The notes under the pieces are model-generated. The model did not search any database. It saw only the letters and a program-made list of their open reading frames with translations, and was not told the DNA's origin. Made by a program: the position numbers and the translations under genes. From Gemmatimonadota bacterium (lineage in GTDB: Bacteria; Latescibacterota; UBA2968): 18,778 nucleotides of DNA. The stretch covers positions 54,022 to 72,799 of the forward strand of contig PAXL01000024.1 of the NCBI GenBank assembly GCA_002714465.1, read 5' to 3'. Within the stretch, counting starts at the first letter, position 1. Each line of letters opens with the position of its first letter. Positions 7,436 through 15,053 of this stretch are shown here, piece after piece.

Positions 7436-8407
7436 CTAAAACCCAAAAGGGTCGCCCCCCTGCCACCGCTCAACAGTCTCGTCATAGAGAAACGTCAGTA
7501 GAGTGAATCGCCTCCCTGATGTCACCGGCAAAACTTCGTGCAAGTGCGCACACGAGAACACCAGGGCAGAGCCTGCCGCAGGTCGGTACTTCACGTCACT
7601 GAACTCCGGAAACCGAAGCTCGCCCCCCTCGTACACATGATTCAGGTTCAGCGAGACGGCCAACCGTCTGTGTGCCGTATTCGAGCTAATATTGTCTCGA
7701 TGCGTGTCGAAGAATCCAGCATCGTCGGCGTTATAGCAGGCGATCTTGAATCCCTCGAATCGGTTCGGCTTGTAGATGAACGCGCGCTCAATCTCGGGCA
7801 ACAGTTTCTTCCCGATCGACTGTGTCAGCAGACGTATGAGCTTGGCATCTTCGACGGTGTGGTCTCTTCGGGATTTGTGCTGCTCGGAGAGTACCTCGGA
7901 CCTGCCTGCAGTTGTCGACTGCTCGACACCGGTCTCCACTGCGCCACTTCGTTCCCATAGATCCATCAGAAAGTGGCACCGATCTTCGGCGAGCACACGA
8001 TCCAGAATAAGCACTGGAGCCTGAGAAGTCACGCTGTTGGATTGAGGTATTATGGAGATTTCGATCGCCTCGGCGATGCGATCGAAAGTCAGCTTTTCAG
8101 GCTTTACAAGGACACGAAGATTCCGATCGAGAAGGCAAGATCGTGACGTGTCGCCTTCAGCGACCTCTCTATCCTCATCGATGTAGACAAGCCCAGCACC
8201 GGATTCTTCATGATTTGTGAGCACGGTAACAACATCGCATCGATCTGCGAAAGTCTTTATCAGATCCTTCTGCTCGGACTCTAGACTAGACCCCATAAAC
8301 AGGAGAACCGGTCGCCCCCCGACCCGCGAGTAGAGGTGCGACTTCTTTCCGTTCAGTTCCGGAAGTACAAAATCCGGGAACCGGTCGCCTGGTTCGAACT
8401 CTCTCAT
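7436..8407 (-). CDS. peroxiredoxin-like domain fused to 2-oxoglutarate/Fe(II) dioxygenase (prolyl-4-hydroxylase type)
   Basis: 323 residues in two parts. Residues 1-120 resemble the AhpC/TSA thioredoxin fold: FEPGDRFPDFVLPELNGK, then GGRPVLLFMGSS where a peroxidatic Cys would sit. That position holds Ser40-Ser41, so peroxidase activity is unlikely. Residues about 130-310 form a double-stranded beta-helix oxygenase: HRD (His236, Asp238), LNHVYEGGELRFPEF, ALVFSCAHLHEV (His290 as the second iron histidine) and PVTSGRRFTLL (Arg300 for 2-oxoglutarate). Such enzymes hydroxylate proteins or small molecules using O2 and 2-oxoglutarate; the target is unknown. ATG 8407 lacks an obvious ribosome site but starts right at the domain. 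It is divergent from the DUF6785 protein and upstream of the dehydratase. Confidence 0.85.
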   Translation of the reverse strand: MREFEPGDRFPDFVLPELNGKKSHLYSRVGGRPVLLFMGSSLESEQKDLIKTFADRCDVVTVLTNHEESGAGLVYIDEDREVAEGDTSRSCLLDRNLRVLVKPEKLTFDRIAEAIEISIIPQSNSVTSQAPVLILDRVLAEDRCHFLMDLWERSGAVETGVEQSTTAGRSEVLSEQHKSRRDHTVEDAKLIRLLTQSIGKKLLPEIERAFIYKPNRFEGFKIACYNADDAGFFDTHRDNISSNTAHRRLAVSLNLNHVYEGGELRFPEFSDVKYRPAAGSALVFSCAHLHEVLPVTSGRRFTLLTFLYDETVERWQGGDPFGF

Positions 8408-8596
8408 GGCGACAAGATAGGCCCAAAGGAGCTTGCAACACGCGCAAAAAAAACAGGCGTCCTACGTGAAACGGAGCATATAGGTCTTTGTACAAGCCCC
8501 CGATCTGATGCACTTTCGCCGAACCTCGACGCTCAACACTGCACCCGAAGCTCAGCGACTGGTGCTCGAGTTCATCCGGGTGTATTTTCACGCGCC

Positions 8597-10582
8597 ATGG
8601 CTGCCCTTCCAGACTCTGCCACCCGACGCGTTCCCCAGCGTGTAACGCTCCGGAGTGTATTCGTCGGCCTGCTCGTGGTCGTCTCCGTGAACACGTGGCC
8701 GATCTACGGCCTCTATGTCATCCACATCAACCAGATGGTCTTTAGCTACATGGCCATGGCGTTGATGATCCCCTTCGTTCTTCTCTCGCTCGGCGTCAAC
8801 GTCACCCTTCGGCGCTTCAGACCCTCCTGGTCGCTCAGTTCGCTCGAGATGGTCGTGGTTTTCTCCATGGGCCTTGTGGGCTCTCTGTTCCCACTGATGA
8901 ACTTCACGGGCCTAATCATGGGCCACATGGCCACCCCCTACTACTTCGCATCACCCGAAAATCAATGGGCCGATCTGTTGCACCCACATCTTCCCGCCTG
9001 GCTCTTTCCCGACGACTTGGACGGCGCAATGCGCCTCTTCTTCGAAGGCATGCCACACGAGCGACCAATCCCCTGGGATGTCTGGATCATGCCGGTCTTT
9101 TGGTGGTTTGCTTTTGCGGCTGCAATCACGGGAACATCCCTCTGCATCGCGGTCCTCCTCCGAAAGCAGTGGGCGGAAACCGAGCGCCTCCCTTTCCCTG
9201 CCGTGCAGGTAGCGCTTGAAATGACACGCGAGCCCGAAGACAGCCTCTGGCCCCCCCTCGTCAACAACCGTGCCTTCTGGATCGGACTTGCCATACCCGT
9301 CTTCATCATATCCTGGAACTGCTTCGGCTATTTCATGCCGGATCTACCACGCATCCCGGTGACACGCGCAGGAGGTGGCGTAACCTACCTTCACATCAGC
9401 CGCTACATACCCGATCGACTGCTCTACATAGGGATCAACTTCTTCATCATGGGCTTCGCTTATTGGACGAACCTCGAGGTCCTGTTTTCGATCTGGGTTT
9501 TCTACTTCTTCGTCGTAATCGAGATCGGTCTTTTCAATCGTCTGGGGTTCGACATCGGCTCCCCGGGTTTGTGGTCATCCGCCCATCCAGCGAACGCGTG
9601 GCAGGCCTTCGGAGCTTTGACCTTCATGCTCTGCTGGAGTCTCTGGATCGGTCGATCACATCTCCGATCAATCTGGCACACCATCGCTCGCTCACGCGAA
9701 AACAGGACCATCGATGACAGTGAAGAGCTTTTCAGCTATCGCACCGCCGCGATCGGTCTCAGCGTGGGACTCGCCTTTATCGTGGGGTGGCTGTATGCGT
9801 CGGGTATGGAGCTTATCGTCATCCTGCCGTTTCTGTTCGGCATGTTCATCCTCTATGTAGGCATTGCCCGTGTCATCGCCGAAACGGGGCTCGTCTACCT
9901 GCGAGGCTCAGTCATGCCACCGACGTTTGCACTCTTCTCGCTCGGCTCCGGTGCCATCGGGCCTTCCTCAATGGTTACCTTCGCGAACTCTTTCGCATAC
10001 TTCACAGACGCCAAGAGCCTCGCAACGGCGAGTTCTGTGCATATCTGCTGGCTTGCTGCCGCCGTACGAGGAAGCAAGAAAGCCTTTACGGGTGCACTAC
10101 TAGCAGCGGGAGCCGCGGCTGCAGTTACCTCTGTCGCTTTCACGCTATACCTTGGCTACGAACATGGGGCATACAACTTCCGAGCTTTCGAATTCCGAAC
10201 ACATCCCCACATTTTCACATATTTCGTTCGCAAGTCTGAGGAGTCGCTTCCGCCTGACTGGTGGCGTCTCGCCTTCTACGCGATCGGCATTGTGGCCATG
10301 GCCCTGCTCACGCTTGCCAGATATCACTTCTCGTGGTGGCCCGTTCATCCGATCGGCTTCGCTATAATGGAAACCTTCGCAGTCCGAGGAACTATCTTCA
10401 CGATCTTCATCGTCTGGCTCGCGAAGTCTCTGATCTTCCGAATCGGCGGGATCGCTCTATACAGAAGAGGCCAGCCATTCTTTCTCGGCATCCTAGCAGG
10501 CTTCGTCATCGGAGTCGCCATATCCGCCATGGTCGACGTCATCTGGTTCCCCGGTGAGGGCCATTCGGTCCACCACTGGTAG
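8597..10582 (+). CDS. large polytopic membrane protein, DUF6785/DUF6784 type, probable transporter
   Basis: 661 residues with roughly a dozen or more hydrophobic helices. After a short basic N-terminus the first helix begins near residue 20. The stretch RKQWAETERLPFPAVQVALE (about 189-208) is characteristic of DUF6785 proteins and recalls the pore-lining region of oligopeptide-transporter-like proteins. The C-terminal 120 residues (HPIGFAIMETFAVRGTIFT, later GGIALYRRGQPFFLGILAGF) look like DUF6784. Function is not established; a transporter is likely from topology and from the neighbouring sugar-acid enzymes. The start ATG 8597 is chosen because upstream in-frame sequence is not protein-like and would run back into the divergent oxygenase gene; no good ribosome site is visible, so the start could be off by some codons. 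Confidence 0.8.
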   Translation: MAALPDSATRRVPQRVTLRSVFVGLLVVVSVNTWPIYGLYVIHINQMVFSYMAMALMIPFVLLSLGVNVTLRRFRPSWSLSSLEMVVVFSMGLVGSLFPLMNFTGLIMGHMATPYYFASPENQWADLLHPHLPAWLFPDDLDGAMRLFFEGMPHERPIPWDVWIMPVFWWFAFAAAITGTSLCIAVLLRKQWAETERLPFPAVQVALEMTREPEDSLWPPLVNNRAFWIGLAIPVFIISWNCFGYFMPDLPRIPVTRAGGGVTYLHISRYIPDRLLYIGINFFIMGFAYWTNLEVLFSIWVFYFFVVIEIGLFNRLGFDIGSPGLWSSAHPANAWQAFGALTFMLCWSLWIGRSHLRSIWHTIARSRENRTIDDSEELFSYRTAAIGLSVGLAFIVGWLYASGMELIVILPFLFGMFILYVGIARVIAETGLVYLRGSVMPPTFALFSLGSGAIGPSSMVTFANSFAYFTDAKSLATASSVHICWLAAAVRGSKKAFTGALLAAGAAAAVTSVAFTLYLGYEHGAYNFRAFEFRTHPHIFTYFVRKSEESLPPDWWRLAFYAIGIVAMALLTLARYHFSWWPVHPIGFAIMETFAVRGTIFTIFIVWLAKSLIFRIGGIALYRRGQPFFLGILAGFVIGVAISAMVDVIWFPGEGHSVHHW

Positions 10583-10617
10583 CTCTGAAGAAGAACCTGA
10601 ATGTCCACGCTCACACA

Positions 10618-10641
10618 GTGGCCTCAAGGAATAAAGGCCAC
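10618..10641. terminator. hairpin in the convergent gap after the DUF6785 gene
   Basis: GTGGCCT (10618-10624) pairs perfectly with AGGCCAC (10635-10641) around a 10-nt A-rich loop, 36 nt past the DUF6785 stop. There is no T-run on either side, so it could be a transcript-end structure, but it is not a convincing intrinsic terminator. Confidence 0.3.
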
Positions 10642-10689
10642 GGCATCCGAGGATTCAGAAATGCTCGCGCTTCTCTGATTCTACTAGTG

Positions 10690-10857
10690 GAATCTGTTCG
10701 CGGAGGTGTCGCTGGGACCTAGAGTCGCGATTCGATGGACGAAATGTGGAGATGGTATTAGGGGATTCAGGATCCGGACAACGGCAGAATTTCCCTCTTC
10801 GAAAGCAATGCCGAGGCCTGTCTGTCGCGGATGAGGTCCTTCCTCAATGACAGCTAA
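10690..10857 (+). other. possible remnant of a gene 3' end in the DUF6785-purF gap
   Basis: One plus-strand frame reads coding-like between two in-frame stops (TAG 10720 and TAG 10759) and a final TAA at 10855-10857. The last 31 codons include DPDNGRISLFESNAEACLS and RMRSFLNDS. There is no start codon or ribosome site for the final segment, and no family was recognised. It may be a broken C-terminus or chance. Nothing else is seen in 10583-10876. Confidence 0.2.
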
Positions 10858-10876
10858 TTTATAATTTAGAAATAAT

Positions 10877-12490
10877 CTACGCGTAAGTGCGACCCGTCAC
10901 ACCCTCCTCCTGGTTCTTCCTCGCCCGACGCATAAGCCTGTTTCCCCAGGAGGTTGGGTATTTCGACGTCACACACCCCACACACAGCGAGTCCTGCTCT
11001 ACATCGATTGCCGAACCGAGCGCCGAGACGGGCAAATACTTGATGCTGTCTACACCCAGGGAGCCGGCCATCTTCTTCAGCATCTCGGGTGTCGGATCCC
11101 CTTTGTATCGCTGGGTCGCGTATTTCGGGGCGTGAAGCTCGTCCAAGGTCGACATATCGATTCCGTAAAAGCACGGTCCCACGATCGGGGGACACGCAAC
11201 CCGGACGTGCACTTCTTCCGCGCCCTCCGCTTTAACCTGCTTCACTAGGGTCTTCAGCGTCGTTGATCGAACAATCGAATCCTCAATCAGAAAGACACGC
11301 TGACCGTTCAGTAGTGACCTCACGGTCGTATACTTGCTCTTTGCACTCTTCTCACGCGTACGAACAGGCTGGATAAACGTACGCCCCACATACCGGTTCC
11401 GGATCACGCCTTCCATACAAGGCATACCCATGTTGAACGCGTAGGCATCTGCTGCCGCCTTCGCCGTATCAGGAACGGGAACGACGATACAAGTGTCGTC
11501 CACCTCCTGGTCTTCCATCTCCGCCAAGATCCGTCCCGATCGCGCTCGGGCGTGATACACGCCCTTGTAATCAATCTCGCTCGCCACATTCGAGAAGTAG
11601 ACCCATTCGAAGAAACACCGAGCCTTCTTCTCGCTCTTGGCAAACCGTTCGATCCTCAGCTTCCCGTCTTCGACGATCGCCATCTGTCCTGGCTCGAGAT
11701 GATGGATCTCGTTAAGTCCAAGGTTCCGGAGCGCCACGGATTCGTTCGCCGCGGCGAACAGCCGTCCATTCGTCGCCCACGCCATGGGCCGAAACCCGAG
11801 GGGGTCTCGCGAAACAAACATGCGACCGAACGCGTCCATGAAAGCGATGTTGAACGCCCCGTCGAAGTCACGGCTGATACTGGCCATCATTTTTGCGAGA
11901 TCAGGCCGACGCTCACCGCGCAAACGATAGGCGAGCGTATGCATGATGATCTCGGTATCCGTGTTCAGCGTGAAGTGATACCCTCGCTTCGAAAGTAGCC
12001 GTTCTCTCAGCTGCGTATAGTTCGCGATGTTCCCGTTGAACGCGAGCGCGAACCACTTCCAGAGCCGTCCATGTTTCCGCTCGAAAGGCTGCGCATACTG
12101 TTCATCGTCTTCCTCTCCGCTCGTCGCATACCGAGTGTGGCCGATCGCGGCTCGACCTGCGTGTTCGCTGACAATCGACTCATGCTTTCCCGTATGCGAA
12201 ATCCGCATTGCCTCCGAGACCGTTCCCACATCCTTGTATGTCTTCAGGATCTGGCTGCGATCCGGATCGTAGCTGGTAAACCCACTCGCAAGCTGACCCC
12301 GATTCTGAAGATCCAGCAGCATCGACGTTATCGGGCCGGCTACGTTATCCATCTTCACCGTAGCATCACCGTTCCCGTTGAACGGCTCATCCAGCCAGCA
12401 CAGCGCGGCTAGTCCACACTCGTGTTTGGGGTCGTCGGAATAGGATGCTTTCTGCATAGGGCGACCGGGCATCTTCTTGCTTGAGTTCAT
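10877..12490 (-). CDS. purF: amidophosphoribosyltransferase (glutamine PRPP amidotransferase), variant clade
   Basis: 537 residues with both PurF domains; the enzyme makes 5-phosphoribosylamine from PRPP and glutamine, the first step of purine synthesis, in the cytoplasm. The class-II glutaminase domain has nucleophile Cys25 in KHECG, so a 24-residue propeptide would have to be removed, and GHTRYATSG (117-125). The transferase domain has RNRYVGRTFIQP (364-375) and PRPP loop VFLIEDSIVRSTT (399-411). The loop reads EDSIVRSTT where E. coli and B. subtilis have DDSIVRGTT. Cys292, Cys440, Cys503 and Cys506 match the four [4Fe-4S] ligands of the B. subtilis enzyme. No strong ribosome site precedes ATG 12490; it lies 5 bp after the stop of the TIM-barrel gene, suggesting coupled translation. 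Its neighbours are not purine genes. Confidence 0.93.
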   Translation of the reverse strand: MNSSKKMPGRPMQKASYSDDPKHECGLAALCWLDEPFNGNGDATVKMDNVAGPITSMLLDLQNRGQLASGFTSYDPDRSQILKTYKDVGTVSEAMRISHTGKHESIVSEHAGRAAIGHTRYATSGEEDDEQYAQPFERKHGRLWKWFALAFNGNIANYTQLRERLLSKRGYHFTLNTDTEIIMHTLAYRLRGERRPDLAKMMASISRDFDGAFNIAFMDAFGRMFVSRDPLGFRPMAWATNGRLFAAANESVALRNLGLNEIHHLEPGQMAIVEDGKLRIERFAKSEKKARCFFEWVYFSNVASEIDYKGVYHARARSGRILAEMEDQEVDDTCIVVPVPDTAKAAADAYAFNMGMPCMEGVIRNRYVGRTFIQPVRTREKSAKSKYTTVRSLLNGQRVFLIEDSIVRSTTLKTLVKQVKAEGAEEVHVRVACPPIVGPCFYGIDMSTLDELHAPKYATQRYKGDPTPEMLKKMAGSLGVDSIKYLPVSALGSAIDVEQDSLCVGCVTSKYPTSWGNRLMRRARKNQEEGVTGRTYA

Positions 12491-12495
12491 TGGAA

Positions 12496-13314
12496 TTAGC
12501 TGTCGATCACTTCGAGTGTTGCGTCACGAAGCTCTTCGATCCGTGACCAGACATCATCCGCATCCTGATAGATTAGAGACATGGGACCGTCGAACCCAGA
12601 TTCGACGGCCTGCTTGACGTGGTGTTTATATGTTTCGCAGTCAATCACACCATCCACGTAGTCAGCCTTCGCGTGGATCGAGTTGGCCTTGGGCAACACC
12701 GCCGCCAGATCCTCCGACCGAGAATCGGCCGGAAAGTTCCCAAAGTCCGCACACAGACCCACCTCGTCACCGCACTTCTCGAGAATCTCGAGACAGGTCT
12801 CGGGGCGAGCAGCAAGCCGCTTGAAATTCTCCGTGAGCGCCACGACACCTTTCGCGCTCGCATAGTCTGCGAGTGACCTGAGCCCCGTGACCGACAAACC
12901 GACCGATTCCGAACTCGCTTCAGCATCCCCGGCAATGATCCTCACGTGGCCTGCACCGAGTCTCGCCGCCACATTGATCCAGCCGCGAATCGTCTCGAAA
13001 TCCGCCTCACGCTTGCTCACATCTTCGGCCGTGATGTCCCCGGTGTCGATCAGCACGCTGAAGAGCTCCACACCCGCGGCCGAAATCGCCGCTTTAAGCC
13101 TCTGCAGGTATTCCTGGTCCACCCGGGGAAAGTGGAAATGACAGAGCTCGATCGTCCCGATCCGGTGCTTCACCGACTCCGCCGGCACCTCGAGCAGCTC
13201 GATCTCCTCCGCCTCATCGCTCCGGTTGGTGTAGCCTCCGCTCCCATCTGGATCATACCACGCCTTACCCAGCAACGTGTGCAAACTCCAACTAGAAATC
13301 GAAAGTCTGGGCAT
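12496..13314 (-). CDS. sugar phosphate isomerase/epimerase-like TIM barrel (xylose-isomerase-like, AP-endonuclease-2 fold)
   Basis: 272 residues with the alternating strands of a xylose-isomerase-like TIM barrel. It opens PRLSISSWSLH, the first strand. IGTIELCHFHFP (52-63) carries Glu56 and the next strand; likely metal ligands are Glu162 (ALTENF), Asp190 (LCADFGNF) and His214 (SIHAKAD). The closing motif, usually sIEYE, reads SLIYQ (246-250), so the fourth acidic ligand is replaced by Ile248. Such proteins isomerise, epimerise or dehydrate sugars and inositols. The reading frame extends upstream to 13617 inside the lyase-like gene; ATG 13314 is chosen because it starts exactly at strand one and has GGGGA a few bases upstream. 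It lies 53 bp after the lyase-like gene and 5 bp before purF. Confidence 0.83.
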   Translation of the reverse strand: MPRLSISSWSLHTLLGKAWYDPDGSGGYTNRSDEAEEIELLEVPAESVKHRIGTIELCHFHFPRVDQEYLQRLKAAISAAGVELFSVLIDTGDITAEDVSKREADFETIRGWINVAARLGAGHVRIIAGDAEASSESVGLSVTGLRSLADYASAKGVVALTENFKRLAARPETCLEILEKCGDEVGLCADFGNFPADSRSEDLAAVLPKANSIHAKADYVDGVIDCETYKHHVKQAVESGFDGPMSLIYQDADDVWSRIEELRDATLEVIDS

Positions 13315-13361
13315 CAAGGTCCCCAACAGATAATGGTCATTAACTAATAAATTAATGCTTC

Positions 13362-13377
13362 TCAGCTCTATAGCTGA
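13362..13377 (-). other. small hairpin over the stop codon of the lyase-like gene
   Basis: TCAGCT (13362-13367) and AGCTGA (13372-13377) pair around a 4-nt loop. The hairpin includes the gene's TAG stop (13368-13370) and is followed by AT-rich sequence rather than a clean T-run. It could attenuate the downstream genes or be incidental. Confidence 0.25.
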
Positions 13378-14933
13378 TGTGCTTTCCCCACCGCCTCCAC
13401 CGCATCTCTCCCCATCCGCTCCTCTAGCTGCGCGTAGTATAGACTCCGCGGCTCGACGTGCTCCCCGTGCGACTCCCAATACCCATTTGCCCTCTCGTGC
13501 CACCCCGCAGCCCTCTCGGCAACACATCCTATAGCATAGTTCTGCGTGGTCGGCGGCTTCTGACACACGATCGAGTCGGCTTCGCAGTTCCAAAGCACTT
13601 TTAGCGCTCCCGCCCAACCGTGCCCTGTCCCCGAATCCTGTCGATCCTGCACGTTGATTGCGTTACCTTCGACACGCACGTTGTCGAAAAGCGTCCCGAC
13701 GGACCAGCGATGATGGGGCCCAGTATCGGAGAAAGCGTTCTCCGCCACGCAGTCGACAAACGCATTCGGACCAGGCGCCCGCGCGTGCAGTACGTAGTCG
13801 TGGCGACCTCTCCGTGTCCGGCATCGTTGAACAAGGTTCATCTGACCAGCGATCGCGAATGAGTATCGGCGCCCCCCCGTAACCCGAGAAACAGGGTCCA
13901 AACACGAGCAGTCCTGGACAGTAAAGCGGTGCGCGTCAGGCAGAAGATAAACACAACTGTAGGCGAAGTGCACGGAAGTCACATCCCGAACCCAACCATC
14001 GCGCGCGTGATTGATCGTGATCAGATTCCACGCGTGTTCCTCGTCTGCGAACTCACCCTCGCGACGCTTATCAAGCGTCGCCTTGTCATACTCACTGATC
14101 CCTCGCAGATTTTCAATCCCTACACGTTCGATCCGACCGAAATCCTGGTAGCGATAAACTGTTCCGCCTCCGTAGATATCTTCAATAGCTTGGACCAACG
14201 GCGCATCAACAGTTAGAACATCTCCGTCAATCACAACCACCTTTCGTCGGAACAGCATATCATATTTTCCTGGTTCCCACTGCCGCGTCTTACGAGCCTT
14301 CGGATTGATTGTCGGCTGGCCTTCGATCCGATCCATTCCGATCGCTGATATCCAAGCGGCCGTGCTGGGACGATGAACTATGACCTCGTCCCCCACCGAA
14401 AAACCATCCGTCGATGTCAACCGAAATGAATGGCTCCCAACAGCAACGTATGGATCAACGATTGTGGCCCGGTGCTCTGCAATGCCTTTCGACTCGGAGT
14501 AATCGATCTGTTCGAGACCCCGGGGAACCGGCTCACGCACTCCCCCAATCTCGATCAAAGACCGCTTACCTCTCCCCATCGCCACGAGAGTCGTACCGTC
14601 TTCCCCTTGACCTTCGCCTCGGAGAATGATCCCGTTTGAGAGGATCCTGATCGACTTTTCAATCCTGTATGTACCCTTCTTCAGAAGAACAACACCCTTA
14701 AAACCCCGATTGTCTTCAGACATCGCAGCAACTCGGTTTATGGCCGCCTGAATGCGATCCCCGTCGTCTCCCAACTCATTTGGCAGAAGCACTTCCAAAA
14801 CGTCCACATTGGGAATCTCGACTCCACCACCTTGATAACCGCAATTCGAGAAGTCCGGTATCTTGTTGCCCTTATCGTCAGCTTTATATTCAAGCTGCCC
14901 GTCGTTGATAGACACTGCTTTGGATGAATTCAT
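13368..14933 (-). CDS. right-handed parallel beta-helix protein, pectate-lyase-like, no signal peptide
   Basis: 521 residues. The segment GDDGDRIQAAINRVAA (55-70) and the following KKGTYRIEKSIRI are the typical opening of Pectate_lyase_3-type beta-helix proteins. Repeating short strands (HFAYSCVYLLPDAHRFTVQD, 322-341) fit helix coils. A conserved-looking tail includes GPHHRWSVGTLFDNV (405-419), GTGHGWAGALKVLWNC (435-450) and NYAIGC. Relatives are lyases or hydrolases of uronate-containing polysaccharides, or structural beta-helix proteins; the exact activity is not assignable. Such proteins are normally exported, yet this one begins MNSSKAVSINDGQLEYKADD with no signal peptide, and the upstream frame meets a TAG about 40 nt before the ATG with no alternative start. 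No good ribosome site is visible. It sits between two sugar-metabolism genes, 120 bp after the MR-like gene. Confidence 0.8.
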   Translation of the reverse strand: MNSSKAVSINDGQLEYKADDKGNKIPDFSNCGYQGGGVEIPNVDVLEVLLPNELGDDGDRIQAAINRVAAMSEDNRGFKGVVLLKKGTYRIEKSIRILSNGIILRGEGQGEDGTTLVAMGRGKRSLIEIGGVREPVPRGLEQIDYSESKGIAEHRATIVDPYVAVGSHSFRLTSTDGFSVGDEVIVHRPSTAAWISAIGMDRIEGQPTINPKARKTRQWEPGKYDMLFRRKVVVIDGDVLTVDAPLVQAIEDIYGGGTVYRYQDFGRIERVGIENLRGISEYDKATLDKRREGEFADEEHAWNLITINHARDGWVRDVTSVHFAYSCVYLLPDAHRFTVQDCSCLDPVSRVTGGRRYSFAIAGQMNLVQRCRTRRGRHDYVLHARAPGPNAFVDCVAENAFSDTGPHHRWSVGTLFDNVRVEGNAINVQDRQDSGTGHGWAGALKVLWNCEADSIVCQKPPTTQNYAIGCVAERAAGWHERANGYWESHGEHVEPRSLYYAQLEERMGRDAVEAVGKAHQL

Positions 14934-15053
14934 AGTGTACAGTTCTAAAAGTTCCTCAATAAACCAATCAGGCTAAGCGCCAGATCTATCCTGATCAAAT
15001 CCACAAAAAACCAGAAACTCCAAATCTGGACAGCCTCAAGCAGAAGCAGGACG

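Noticed and set aside
8286..8591. 101-codon minus-strand frame upstream of and overlapping the oxygenase gene
   Set aside because: It overlaps the oxygenase start in another frame, resembles no family and its C-terminal half is a shadow of that gene.
13315..13617. N-terminal extension of the TIM-barrel gene
   Set aside because: The extension is the antisense-free frame shadow of the lyase-like gene on the same strand; the barrel starts exactly at ATG 13314.
12476..14933. PurF and the lyase-like protein both start with MNSSK
   Set aside because: The similarity covers only about 15 bases with several mismatches and does not extend upstream, so chance is likely.
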